From: JAHDNZ01 sp036721855 | GTDB taxonomy: Bacteria > Bacillota > DTU065 | Assembly (NCBI GenBank): GCA_036721855.1 | Contig: DAIMKF010000009.1 | Coordinates: forward strand, 1 to 60,762 | Length of the DNA stretch: 60,762 bases | Direction of reading: 5' to 3' | In this document: one piece after another, positions 7,948-16,077 of the stretch | Numbering within the stretch: the first letter of the stretch is position 1 | How the letters are laid out: each line of letters starts with the position of its first letter | Made by a program: the position numbers and the translations under genes | The notes under the pieces: model-generated | The model's input: the letters and a program-made list of their open reading frames with translations, nothing else | Database searches by the model: none | What the model was told of the DNA's origin: nothing

Positions 7948-7951
7948 TGTT

Positions 7952-7962
7952 GAAAGAGGTGG
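7952..7962. repeat. Attachment-site direct repeat, copy 2
   Basis: GAAAGAGGTGG, identical to 5723-5733. It lies within the Q-loop coding region of the ATPase 5' half. Confidence 0.85.
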
Positions 7963-8222
7963 TCCTGTTGCAACATGTAACCTATTTTAGGTGAGGGAGC
8001 ATTTACTTGTTCACTATCTAACAGAACCTGACCTCTAGTAGGTTTAATTAAACCTGCAATTAAAGATAAAAGGGTGCTTTTCCCACAACCACTTGGCCCG
8101 ACAATAGTAACAAACTCTTTTTCTTTTACCGTTAGATTAACTGCTTTAAGAGCTTCTGTTTCTCCTTTGATACCGTAAAAAATCATGTCTACATCTTTAA
8201 TCTCAACTTTTCCCAACACCAA
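7952..8222 (-). pseudogene. ABC transporter ATPase, 5' half (split by the element)
   Basis: N-terminal 90 codons of the ATPase, starting ATG at 8222, 6 bp after the binding-protein stop. It carries the A-loop region and Walker A (GPSGCGKST, residues 42-50) and runs to the Q-loop (GYMLQQDHLF) at the repeat. Without excision translation goes two codons further (QH) to a TAA at 7944, giving a 92-residue product that cannot hydrolyse ATP because signature and Walker B are missing. Rejoined to 5722-5226 the protein is 255 residues, the normal family size, with no missing or extra residue at the seam. Confidence 0.9.
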
Positions 8223-8228
8223 GCCCCC

Positions 8229-9209
8229 CTATTTGAGGGAAATTGTTTCTAAAGCTTTTAGTGCAAAGCTATTGTTAACTAGTTTTTCATAGGGTGCCCT
8301 TTTATTGAGTTCACCCGCTAGTTCCATAATAGTCTGTAACCTGTCAAAAGAATCTTTGCTCATTAAAAGACTTGGATTCCAAGTGTTTTGACTTTTGTAT
8401 CTTTCGACAACCTGTACCAGAAGCTCAATGTCTATCTCCGGAAAATATTTAATTATTACAGCCGCAATATCTGAAGCACTATGGGTTGCCACCCAAAGTT
8501 GGCCTTTTAGGATTGCATTGGTAAAGTGTTGGATGAGTGTGGGGTTTTTCTTTAGATAATCAAGTCTAACATGGTAAACGGTATATGGAAGTGGCCCACC
8601 TTCTACACCTAAAGATGCGACAACCTTGCCCATTCCTTCTTTTTCAAGAAGACTGGCAGTCGGTTCAAACAGAGCAATATAGTCACCTGTACCAGATTGA
8701 AATGCCCCAGCTGTAGCCGTAAATGCCAAGTTGGTAATGACATTGACATCTTTTTTGAGATTATAGCCGTATTTTTTCAAAACATATTCCAAGGTCATCT
8801 CCGGCACTCCACCTACACGCCCACCAATAACTGTTTTGCCTTTGAGAGCGGTCCATTTAAATTCTTGTTTTGTGTCCCTAGCCACTAAAAATGAACCGTC
8901 CATGGCTGTAAGTTGAGCAAAGGCAACTAAGTGATTAGTTGCTCCTTCATTGTAGATATAGATACCTGCTTCAGGACCAAAAAAGCCAATGTCTACTTGA
9001 CCTGAAATTGTTGCTGCAGCACCTTTATCAGCTCCCCAGGCTGTAGAAAGCTCGATCTCCAGACCTTCTTCGGCAAAAAAGCCCTTTTCTATTGCCACAT
9101 ATTGAGGTGCATAAAAAACGGAGCGCACAACCTCGCTAAGTCTAATTTTTTCTGCTTGAATTACAAAGACTAAACTCAGAATCATTAACAGGACAAACAG
9201 CCGCTTCAT
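8229..9209 (-). CDS. ABC transporter substrate-binding protein, NMT1/THI5-like (NitT/TauT)
   Basis: Exported periplasmic-type binding protein of the same importer. It has a 19-residue signal peptide (KRLFVLLMILSLVFVIQA) and the family pattern: VVRSVFYAPQYVAIEKGFFAEEGLEIEL, a GGADKGAAATISGQVDIGFFGPE-like segment, then GKTVIGGRVGGVPEMTLEYVLKKYG. It has no lipobox cysteine, so its retention at the membrane is unclear. The ligand cannot be read from sequence: family members bind nitrate, sulfonates, taurine or thiamine precursors, and I see no thiamine riboswitch upstream. It is the first gene of the transporter operon; the ATPase behind it is interrupted. Confidence 0.9.
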   Translation of the reverse strand: MKRLFVLLMILSLVFVIQAEKIRLSEVVRSVFYAPQYVAIEKGFFAEEGLEIELSTAWGADKGAAATISGQVDIGFFGPEAGIYIYNEGATNHLVAFAQLTAMDGSFLVARDTKQEFKWTALKGKTVIGGRVGGVPEMTLEYVLKKYGYNLKKDVNVITNLAFTATAGAFQSGTGDYIALFEPTASLLEKEGMGKVVASLGVEGGPLPYTVYHVRLDYLKKNPTLIQHFTNAILKGQLWVATHSASDIAAVIIKYFPEIDIELLVQVVERYKSQNTWNPSLLMSKDSFDRLQTIMELAGELNKRAPYEKLVNNSFALKALETISLK

Positions 9210-9374
9210 AGTAGTCTTTCCTCCCTTAATCTTAGCTAATTCTAAGCTATGCCTAAAGATAGTAAGTGGTGCTAAAGTACCTATTGTGAAAGATAAAAAT
9301 AGGGAGAGTAATTGTTTTAATGAGGAAGGAATTTATCATAGTTTTATAGAGCTAGAAACCAAAGTAAGCAATAA

Positions 9375-9406
9375 AATAGAGACATCGGTTTTACGATGCC
9401 TCTATT
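9375..9406 (-). terminator. Terminator after the TPR gene
   Basis: The stem AATAGAG-x-CATCG / CGATG-x-CTCTATT with a 6-nt loop is followed on the minus strand by TTTTATTG. It ends the TPR/SCIFF transcript and separates it from the ABC operon. Confidence 0.75.
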
Positions 9407-9451
9407 GTTTTAAGACCAATCTTTTAGGGGTTTAGTTTTTAATTACTATAA

Positions 9452-10414
9452 TCAGACTTTGCCTTTTAGAGCTTTATACTCTTTTTGAGCTGGCTCATAT
9501 TCCGGCCAGAGATGCAAGGTTGTACGGAAACATTCAAAAGCAGTTTTTTTATCACCACTGACTTTGTAAGCCATTCCCAGCCAATAGTGGCTGATAGGAT
9601 AGGCTTTGTTCTTTTCAACAGCGCATTTTAGAGTTTCAATAGCTTGCTCGACTAAGTTTTGGTCAAGATAGAGTCTACCCAGACCAATATAGGCATTGGC
9701 GTAATTCTTATTTAAGGCCAGAGCTTTCTTATAGTAAACTTCAGCTTGATCATAAATACCCTTTTGATGATAAGCATTGGCTAGGTAGAAATTAGCATAG
9801 ACATGGTTGTCTTGAATAGCTATGGCTTTTTCATAAGCCTCTATGGCTTTATCAAGATTACCATAGGCTTCAAGAGCTTGACCTAAACGCATTTGAAAAA
9901 TTGTAATTTTGCCATCAAGAAGAGCAGCTTTTTGATAAGCATCAATAGCAGGTTCGTAAAGGCCCTTATCAGTTAGAACATCGCCAAGATTGACCCATAA
10001 AGCGGGATCGTTTGGCTGATAGTCACAAGCCAAACCAAAACACTCAGCTGCTTTATCCAGGTTTTGAGCATTCTTATAGGCCAACCCCAAGCTATTTAAA
10101 GCTTCAATCCATTCCGGTTTAATTGCTAAGGCTTTCTCTAATCTAATAATAGCATTGTTTAGGTCACCTATCTCCAGATAGGCTTGACCAAGACGCAAAT
10201 TCGCCTCAGCATGCTTTGGCTCTGCTTTAAGAGCTTTTTCATAAAAATCAATTGCCTTGTTGGGTTGAGCGCTGTCATAAAGTCTCCCAACATTTAAATA
10301 CTTGTTACCTTCTGCTACAAGTTCCTCAGCTGTTTGAGCCGCTACTAAAGTGGCGCCGGCAAGAAGGAAAATTGCCGTCATGATGGCTAACAGTTTAGCT
10401 TTTCTAAATTTCAT
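9452..10414 (-). CDS. Exported tetratricopeptide-repeat protein
   Basis: An N-terminal signal peptide (AKLLAIMTAIFLLAGATLVAAQ) is followed by about eight TPR units to the end, each with the W/L-G-Y-A-F-A-P pattern (for example ANLRLGQAYLEIGDLNNAII, ALNSLGLAYKNAQNLDKAAE, AYIGLGRLYLDQNLVEQAIE). TPR arrays bind other proteins; no enzymatic domain is visible. The start chosen is the ATG at 10414, since GGGAGG sits 9 nt upstream; an ATG two codons earlier is only 3 nt away. It follows the SCIFF maturase by 36 bp on the same strand, so it may be co-transcribed, but a role with SCIFF is not established. Confidence 0.85.
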   Translation of the reverse strand: MKFRKAKLLAIMTAIFLLAGATLVAAQTAEELVAEGNKYLNVGRLYDSAQPNKAIDFYEKALKAEPKHAEANLRLGQAYLEIGDLNNAIIRLEKALAIKPEWIEALNSLGLAYKNAQNLDKAAECFGLACDYQPNDPALWVNLGDVLTDKGLYEPAIDAYQKAALLDGKITIFQMRLGQALEAYGNLDKAIEAYEKAIAIQDNHVYANFYLANAYHQKGIYDQAEVYYKKALALNKNYANAYIGLGRLYLDQNLVEQAIETLKCAVEKNKAYPISHYWLGMAYKVSGDKKTAFECFRTTLHLWPEYEPAQKEYKALKGKV

Positions 10415-10456
10415 CCACATGACCCTCCCTTTGTTGTTTTTAATTGGAAGATCGCC

Positions 10457-11869
10457 TTAGCACAACGCTTCTTGTGAAAGATCAAAGCAATAGATTTGAC
10501 TTTGAATGTATAAACTACATTCAATTCTTTTGCGTTGTAATTCACAAGAAAAGTTATGCGGTTTCATAATGTCACCGTTAAAGCTGAAGGCATTTGCATG
10601 GCAACCTCCACTACAAAAGAAACGCGCCCAGCATATGCGACATTCTTCTTTATTATAAATATGAGCATTGGCAAATTGGTTAACTAAATCACTTTTTACA
10701 ATGCCTTTTTTGAGAACATTACCTAAGATATATTCTTTATGGCCAACAAACTGATGACACGGGTAGATATCCCCTTCAGGTGTTATGGCTATATACTCCA
10801 CACCGGCCCCACAGCCACCTAAGCGTTTAGCTATACAGGGACCCTTGAGAAGGTTGACACTAAAATGGAAAAAATCAAAGGGTTTGCCACTATGATACGC
10901 ATCCAGATAGGCTTGGGCTAACCTTTCATATTCACCGAAAAGCCGTAGTAAATCCTCTTTTATAAGAGCAAATTTTTCGTTTTTGGTTACCACAGGCTCT
11001 ACAGAAACATGTCTAAAACCTAACTTTAGCATATGAAGAACATCAGCAGCAAAATCCATATTTTCTCTGGTGTATGTGCCTCTAACATAGTAGCCTTCTC
11101 CCTCACGGGAATCGATGACCTTTTTTATAAGTTCAACTGTTTTTTTATAAGTAGGACGTCCATCGCGTGTAAAACGCATCTGGTTTTGTATCCTTTCGCG
11201 ACCGTCAAGACTTAAAACCAGAAGGATATCATTTTCGTTAAGCCAGGCAATTTTCTCGTCATCGAGCAGGGTAGCATTGGTTGTGACTGTAAGAGTGAAT
11301 ATTTTGGCTGTTTCTTTTTCTCGCTGGCGAATATATGCTACCAGTTCCTTTAATACTTCGTAGTTTAGAAGAGGTTCTCCTCCAAAAAAATCAATCTCTA
11401 AATGCCGTCTCTTATCAGATTTTTCAATTAAAAGATCTATAGCTTTAACTCCAACTTCGTATGGCATCAAAAGCCTTTGACCCCCAAAGTCTCCTTGGGA
11501 TGCAAAACAGTATTGACAGGATAAATTACAATCATGAGCAAGATTTAGACATAACGCTTTTATACCCGTGGGGAGTTTCGGTAATTTTGTTAAGGTTTCG
11601 TCAGGTGAAAAAAGCTGGCCTTTAGCTTGCAGCTTTGATAGTTCAGTGAGTATTTCTCCTACTAACTCCTGGTCTAGGTCACTAAAGGCGCCTTTTAGCT
11701 CCTCCTCAAAAATAGTCTCCTTACCAAGAGCTAGAATGCGCCTTAAGATTTCATAAGCAACATCATCAAGCTGGTGCAATGAACCAGATGGTACATCTAA
11801 AAGATATTTCATGTTATTAACCTTAAAAAGGTGTGTATTTTGAGGTTTACCAATCTTTATTTCGTTCAT
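10457..11869 (-). CDS. scfB: SCIFF peptide radical SAM maturase
   Basis: Radical-SAM enzyme that installs a thioether crosslink in the SCIFF six-cysteine peptide (the CteB-type reaction). An N-terminal peptide-recognition region (residues 1-100, HLFKVNNMKYLLDVPSGSLHQLDDVAYEIL) precedes the radical-SAM 4Fe-4S motif CNLSCQYC (about 113-120). GGEPLLN follows near residue 165. The C-terminal SPASM/twitch cysteines are visible (GGCGAGVEYIAITPEGDIYPCHQFVG and CRICWARFFCSGGCHANAF). The 470-residue length is as expected. The gene begins 12 bp after the SCIFF peptide stop. The pair is a near-universal Clostridia marker; the biological role of the mature peptide is unknown. Confidence 0.95.
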   Translation of the reverse strand: MNEIKIGKPQNTHLFKVNNMKYLLDVPSGSLHQLDDVAYEILRRILALGKETIFEEELKGAFSDLDQELVGEILTELSKLQAKGQLFSPDETLTKLPKLPTGIKALCLNLAHDCNLSCQYCFASQGDFGGQRLLMPYEVGVKAIDLLIEKSDKRRHLEIDFFGGEPLLNYEVLKELVAYIRQREKETAKIFTLTVTTNATLLDDEKIAWLNENDILLVLSLDGRERIQNQMRFTRDGRPTYKKTVELIKKVIDSREGEGYYVRGTYTRENMDFAADVLHMLKLGFRHVSVEPVVTKNEKFALIKEDLLRLFGEYERLAQAYLDAYHSGKPFDFFHFSVNLLKGPCIAKRLGGCGAGVEYIAITPEGDIYPCHQFVGHKEYILGNVLKKGIVKSDLVNQFANAHIYNKEECRICWARFFCSGGCHANAFSFNGDIMKPHNFSCELQRKRIECSLYIQSQIYCFDLSQEALC

Positions 11870-11881
11870 TTTACTCCAGCC

Positions 11882-12043
11882 TTATTTGCGCAAGCAGACT
11901 TGATTACCAACTGTGCATGAAGTCTTGCAGGCTGATTGGCAAGAAGCTTGGCACTCACCACAACCAACTTCTCCTTCCTTCATTGTAGAGCCCCAAGCCT
12001 TTATAGTAATAATATGTTTCCCTTTAAAAATTTTACTATTCAT
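11882..12043 (-). CDS. scfA: SCIFF ribosomal peptide precursor (six cysteines in forty-five residues)
   Basis: A 53-residue precursor with the near-invariant SCIFF core GECQASCQSACKTSCTVGNQ. The six cysteines are at positions 28, 31, 35, 39, 43 and 50. The leader (MNSKIFKGKHIITIKAWG) is a few residues longer than the usual form that starts near KHI. The ATG at 12043 has AAGGAGG 8 nt upstream. It lies directly ahead of its maturase. Cysteines are expected to be crosslinked to nearby threonines or other residues (family knowledge). Confidence 0.95.
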   Translation of the reverse strand: MNSKIFKGKHIITIKAWGSTMKEGEVGCGECQASCQSACKTSCTVGNQVCLRK

Positions 12044-12143
12044 GAAAATTCCTCCTTGAAAAGTTGCTCACCCATTCACCTAACTTTATTCCACATACCT
12101 AAGTTATATCCTGCCCATCTTGGTAATTTTACCTAAAATGCAG

Positions 12144-12173
12144 AATAAGGCTTAGTTAAAACTAAACCTTATT
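12144..12173 (-). terminator. Hairpin between the Cys-rich peptide gene and scfA
   Basis: AATAAGG and CCTTATT arms plus an inner TTAGTT/AACTAA pairing make a stem of about 13 bp with one asymmetry. The following minus-strand sequence (CTGCATTTTAGG) has only a weak T run, so it may attenuate rather than end the transcript. Confidence 0.45.
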
Positions 12174-12179
12174 CATGAA

Positions 12180-12341
12180 CTACCTTTTTCTGATGCATTT
12201 TTCACGATAATACTTATCCCATTCTAAACAACGGCGGACATCAGCAACTGGTTTGGATTCCTTTGTACAATTATTGTCATTATAATTGGAACACTGAGCA
12301 CAAACCTTCAAAATGTCTTCCTCCGAAAGCTGGAAAATCAT
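12180..12341 (-). CDS. Small cysteine-rich protein upstream of SCIFF, unknown
   Basis: A 53-residue frame starting MIFQLSEEDILKVCAQCSNY, with five cysteines at 14, 17, 25, 37 and 48 (C-x2-C-x7-C-x11-C-x10-C) and a basic tail (EKCIRKR). The ATG at 12341 has GGGGGGATGT upstream, a moderate ribosome site. It lies 136 bp upstream of scfA on the same strand, separated by a weak hairpin. I do not recognise a family. It could bind zinc or an iron-sulfur cluster, or be a second peptide handled by the SCIFF enzyme; nothing in the sequence decides between these. Confidence 0.6.
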   Translation of the reverse strand: MIFQLSEEDILKVCAQCSNYNDNNCTKESKPVADVRRCLEWDKYYREKCIRKR

Positions 12342-12627
12342 TATACATCCCCCCATCGGAGCTAACCGCTGCCAAAATTGAGATATTATGCCAGCAAAGT
12401 CTTATTGCCGGTGTTTTATAAAATGTTTAACTCTGCTAACATAATAGGCTATCCAAGATCTAAGTAAAACTAAATGTTAGTTTTTTTATCGGGTTTCAAG
12501 CCAGATTCTTTTTCTAAATTACTGGTACTTTTTTAATAAAACTAAACTGCATAACTTGGACTCCCTATCTCCTACAGCTATTTTTCGTCAACGGTACAAA
12601 AATATCCTTCTTGACTGCAAATGTTTG

Positions 12628-13887
12628 TTAGTTTTTGGACATTTTGATAATGTTTTCGCCAATATCATTGCGATAATATTTATTAGCCAAAACCACCTTT
12701 TTCGCCACTTGATATGCACTTTGTTTGGCTTCAGTTAAATTAAGACCAAGGCCTACAACAGATAAAACTCGTCCTCCTGCGCTAACTAGTTGACCTTCTT
12801 TTAACTCAGTTCCTGAATGAAAGATAAATTGATCTTTTTTAACAGTTGGCAGTTTAATCGGCACATCCCTTTGAAACTCGCCCGGATAACCCTTGGCAGC
12901 TACAATTACACAACAACTTACCGCTTCTTTCACTTCTAGACTAACCGGTTTATTGTCCATAAGTGAGGTGATTAATTGATAAAGATCGTTATTAATTAGA
13001 GGCATTAGTGCCTGAGTCTCAGGATCACCTAGCCTTACATTGTATTCCAAGACCTTAGGACCATCTTGTGTTAACATTAACCCGATAAACAAAACACCGC
13101 AAAAATCTATCTCCTCAGTTTTTAATCCCGCGACAGTAGGCTTTATAATCTTTTTTTCTATCTCTATTTCTATCTCTTTAGAAATAGAGATTGGAGCTAT
13201 AGCACCCATACCGCCGGTATTAGGTCCTAGATCATTATCATGGGCCCGCTTATGATCCATGACGATAGGAAGAAGACAATAGTTTTGCTGATGCACAAAA
13301 ACAAAAACACTGATTTCAGGGCCAATTAGCCTCTCCTCAATGACAACCTTTCTCCCCGCCTCGCCAAAAGCTCCTCCAAATAACTGCTGAGCCGCTAAAA
13401 CAGCTTCCTGCTTCGAATCCGTCACATAGACACCCTTGCCCTGAGCTAAACCATCAGCTTTAATAACTAATTTGTGTTGAGCTTTATTAATATAGCTGCA
13501 GGCAGCATCTTTTGTATCAGCCGCAAAATACCGAGCTGTAGGAATACCATACCTTACCATAAATGCTTTGGCAAAAGCCTTGCTACTTTCTAATCTAGCT
13601 GCCTTTTGATCTGGGCCAAAAACTCTTAAACCGTCTGCTTGAAAGAGATCGGCTATACCTGCAGCTAAATGCTTCTCCGGACCGACTATTGTTAAATCAA
13701 TTTTTTCTTTTTTAGCAAACTCTTTAAGAGCTAACAAGGAATTGATCCCTTTACTTACGGGTTTGGCAATCTCAAAGATACCGGGGTTGCCAGGCCAAGC
13801 ATAGATCTCTGCCACATTTGAACTTTGAGCTAATTTCCAGATTAAAGCATGTTCTCTGCCACCTTGCCCTGTTATAAGTACTCGCAT
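12628..13887 (-). CDS. purD: Phosphoribosylamine--glycine ligase
   Basis: GAR synthetase, step 2 of de novo purine synthesis. The 419 residues follow the ATP-grasp family layout: N-terminal VLITGQGGREHALIWKL, VIKADGLAQGKGVYV (about 137), EERLIGPEISVFVFV, the DHKRAHDNDLGPNTGGMGAIAP metal/ATP segment, and LEYNVRLGDPETQALMP. It is the last gene of the pur operon, starting 11 bp after purH. No convincing terminator is visible directly after the stop. Confidence 0.97.
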   Translation of the reverse strand: MRVLITGQGGREHALIWKLAQSSNVAEIYAWPGNPGIFEIAKPVSKGINSLLALKEFAKKEKIDLTIVGPEKHLAAGIADLFQADGLRVFGPDQKAARLESSKAFAKAFMVRYGIPTARYFAADTKDAACSYINKAQHKLVIKADGLAQGKGVYVTDSKQEAVLAAQQLFGGAFGEAGRKVVIEERLIGPEISVFVFVHQQNYCLLPIVMDHKRAHDNDLGPNTGGMGAIAPISISKEIEIEIEKKIIKPTVAGLKTEEIDFCGVLFIGLMLTQDGPKVLEYNVRLGDPETQALMPLINNDLYQLITSLMDNKPVSLEVKEAVSCCVIVAAKGYPGEFQRDVPIKLPTVKKDQFIFHSGTELKEGQLVSAGGRVLSVVGLGLNLTEAKQSAYQVAKKVVLANKYYRNDIGENIIKMSKN

Positions 13888-13898
13888 TTGTTACCCTC

Positions 13899-15446
13899 CT
13901 AGTGGCGGAAATGCCTCATCCCCGTAAAAAGCATAGGGATCTTGGCTTGGCTTAACACAGCAATACTATCAGCATCTCTAATGGACCCACCGGGTTGAAT
14001 TATAGCTTTAATACCTGCCTTAACCGCTTCTTTGGCTACATCATCAAAGGGAAAAAAGGCATCGGATGCCAAAACAGCTCCTACCGAATCATTCTTTGCC
14101 GCCTGGATTGCTTTTACGGCTGCATCTATTCTATTCATCTGTCCCGCACCAATACCCAGGGTCTTCTTGTTTTTAGCCACCACGATAGCGTTGGACTTGA
14201 CATGTTTAACTACCTTCCAGGCAAATTCAAGATCCTCTCTAGTAGCCTTATCCAGTTCTCCTTCACTAACCTGTTTGGGCTCTAAATGCTCCAAAGAACC
14301 CAAGTCACGTTCCTGAATCAATAGTCCCCCTACAATCTTTTGCATCGTAAAAGATGGTCTTCTGGCTTTCTTAGACATCTCTAGTTTAAGAACTCGCAGG
14401 TTGGTCTTCTTTTTTAGTATACTTAAAGCTTTTGCATCATAATCGGGTGCTATGATTACCTCAAGGAAGATCTTACTCATATTTTCAGCCATTTCCACGG
14501 TGACTTGGCGATTGCAGGCTACTATCCCCCCAAAAATCGAAACCGGATCGGCTTCATAAGCCAACTGGTAGGCTGTAGCAATATCATTAGCTGAAGCCAC
14601 TCCGCATGGATTGGCATGTTTTACCGCGACAACTGTTGGTTCGTCAAATTCATTTAATAGTTCCATGGCTGCGTTGGTATCATTAATATTATTGTATGAA
14701 AGTTCCTTGCCATTTAACTGAACCGCCTGTACTAAAGAAGGCTCATTGATCTTAAGTTCCTGATACAGAGCTGCTTTTTGATGGGGATTTTCTCCATAAC
14801 GCAAATCCATGATTTTTTTTAATTGCAATTCATAAATTTCTGGAAAAACTTCTTTTTGTTCTTCATAGTTAGCCAGATAACGGTAGATAAGGTTATCATA
14901 ATCAGCCGTGTGTTTAAACGCTTTAACCGCAAGTTTTCTGCAGGTCTTATCGCTTAGCATCCCATTGGAAGACTGCAACTCTTCAAGAACCAACTTGTAA
15001 TCTTCTGGTTCTACAACGACGGCTATATACTTGTGGTTTTTAGCAGCAGCTCTAATCATAGAAGGTCCACCAATATCAATATTTTCAATGGCCAGATCCT
15101 CAGATACATCAGGTGAGGAAATAACCCTCGCAAAAGGATACAAATTACAGACAACCAAATCGATGGGTTCTATCTGATGCTCTTGTAATTGCTTTAAGTG
15201 TGCTTCTTTTCGCTCTGCCAATATCCCCGCAAAGATCTTAGGATGCAAACTTTTTACCCTGCCATCTAACATTTCCGGAAATTGAGTTACTTCACTTACC
15301 TCTTTAACCTCAAGACCTGCTTTTTTTATCCGCTCTGCTGTCCCACCGGTTGAAATGAGCTCAATGCCTAATTCATTCAAACCTAAGGCCAGTTCTTCTA
15401 AACCCCTTTTATCGGAAACACTGATCAGTGCTCTTTTAATCTTCAC
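13899..15446 (-). CDS. purH: Bifunctional AICAR transformylase / IMP cyclohydrolase
   Basis: Catalyses the last two steps to IMP. Residues 1-about 190 form the MGS-like cyclohydrolase domain (ALISVSDKRGLEELALGLNELGIELISTGGTAERI, FPEMLDGRVKSLHPKIFAGIL, NLYPFARV, ENIDIGGPSMIRAAAKNHKYIAVVVEP). The rest is the transformylase (DLRYGENPHQKAALY, AVKHANPCGVASA, SDAFFPFDD, IIQPGGSIRD, FTGMRHFRH at the C-terminus). 515 residues is normal. It starts with GTG at 15446 behind AAAGGAGAG, within the operon between purN and purD. Confidence 0.97.
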   Translation of the reverse strand: MKIKRALISVSDKRGLEELALGLNELGIELISTGGTAERIKKAGLEVKEVSEVTQFPEMLDGRVKSLHPKIFAGILAERKEAHLKQLQEHQIEPIDLVVCNLYPFARVISSPDVSEDLAIENIDIGGPSMIRAAAKNHKYIAVVVEPEDYKLVLEELQSSNGMLSDKTCRKLAVKAFKHTADYDNLIYRYLANYEEQKEVFPEIYELQLKKIMDLRYGENPHQKAALYQELKINEPSLVQAVQLNGKELSYNNINDTNAAMELLNEFDEPTVVAVKHANPCGVASANDIATAYQLAYEADPVSIFGGIVACNRQVTVEMAENMSKIFLEVIIAPDYDAKALSILKKKTNLRVLKLEMSKKARRPSFTMQKIVGGLLIQERDLGSLEHLEPKQVSEGELDKATREDLEFAWKVVKHVKSNAIVVAKNKKTLGIGAGQMNRIDAAVKAIQAAKNDSVGAVLASDAFFPFDDVAKEAVKAGIKAIIQPGGSIRDADSIAVLSQAKIPMLFTGMRHFRH

Positions 15447-15467
15447 AAATAACTCTCCTTTGGTTTA

Positions 15468-16073
15468 TTATTTAATAATCTCAACCTGGCGACCAATAAC
15501 CTTTAACTTCCCTAAGGCTAATAGTTCTAGTGCCCGAGGATAAATCTCATGTTCCTTCAATAAAATACGCTCACTTAACAACTCTACGGTATCAGATACA
15601 AAAACTGGAACTGCTTCCTGCAAAATAATTGGTCCGCTATCTAAACCTTCGTCAACAAAATGGACAGTACAGCCGCTTATTTTGACTCCATAACTTAGGG
15701 CTTGTTTTTGGGCCTCTAAGCCAGGAAAAGCAGGTAGCAAAGATGGATGAATATTAAGAATTCTACCTTTAAACCTATTTACAAACTCAGCTCCCAAAAG
15801 CCACATAAAACCAGCTAGGCAAATTGTATCTACACCTTTTTCCAGTAAAAACTCTGCTAAGGCATGATCGTATTCTAAACGAGAACTGAAATTTTTCGAG
15901 AGCAGACAATAAGACGGGATACCTAGTTTGTTTGCCTTGTCTAGACAGGGAGCATCTTTTTTATTAGTTACTACGGCTATAATCCTAACCGGTAAGTTCT
16001 TTTTTTTTACTGTCTCAACCAAAGAAACCATATTGCTGCCTCTTCCTGAAGCTAGTATGGCTAGATTGAGCAT
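15468..16073 (-). CDS. purN: Phosphoribosylglycinamide formyltransferase
   Basis: Folate-dependent GAR transformylase. The N-terminal LAILASGRGSNM binds the phosphoribosyl group. CLAGFMWLLG and the catalytic segment NIHPSLLPAFPGLEAQKQAL (Asn-His, with the aspartate in VHFVDEGLDSGPIILQEAVPV) are present. 201 residues is typical. It follows purM with only a few bases between the genes. Confidence 0.96.
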   Translation of the reverse strand: MLNLAILASGRGSNMVSLVETVKKKNLPVRIIAVVTNKKDAPCLDKANKLGIPSYCLLSKNFSSRLEYDHALAEFLLEKGVDTICLAGFMWLLGAEFVNRFKGRILNIHPSLLPAFPGLEAQKQALSYGVKISGCTVHFVDEGLDSGPIILQEAVPVFVSDTVELLSERILLKEHEIYPRALELLALGKLKVIGRQVEIIK

Positions 16074-16077
16074 TTTA

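Larger units (their letters stand above)
5723..7951. mobile_element. 2.2-kb serine-recombinase element interrupting an ABC ATPase gene
   Basis: One unit of the 11-bp repeat plus everything up to the second repeat is 2229 bp. Deleting it fuses the two ATPase halves in frame (271 + 497 = 768 nt). The contents are a serine recombinase on the plus strand ending 4 bp from one repeat, a divergent Ppx/GppA-like gene, and a 58-codon ORF crossing the other repeat. No capsid, tail, replication or conjugation gene is present, so it is either a minimal integrative element or a remnant that kept its excision module. The repeat is flanked by short inverted arms in the rejoined target (CAGG ... CCTG), typical of serine-recombinase attB sites. 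Confidence 0.88.

Noticed and set aside
5723..7951. Prophage
   Set aside because: No structural, lysis or replication genes fit in the 2.2 kb; only recombinase, Ppx/GppA-like gene and a tiny ORF are present.
7944..8222. A 92-residue stand-alone Walker A protein, and separately a 153-residue signature/Walker B protein at 5226-5687
   Set aside because: Each is half of one ATPase; the frames join perfectly at the 11-bp repeat, so they are not independent genes.
9210..9374. Thiamine (TPP) riboswitch upstream of the binding protein
   Set aside because: The CTGAGA and related conserved TPP motifs are not present on either strand.
13040..14316. Overlapping plus-strand frames inside purD and purH (for example 14032-14316)
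   Set aside because: They lie antisense within conserved genes, have no ribosome sites and no recognisable motifs.
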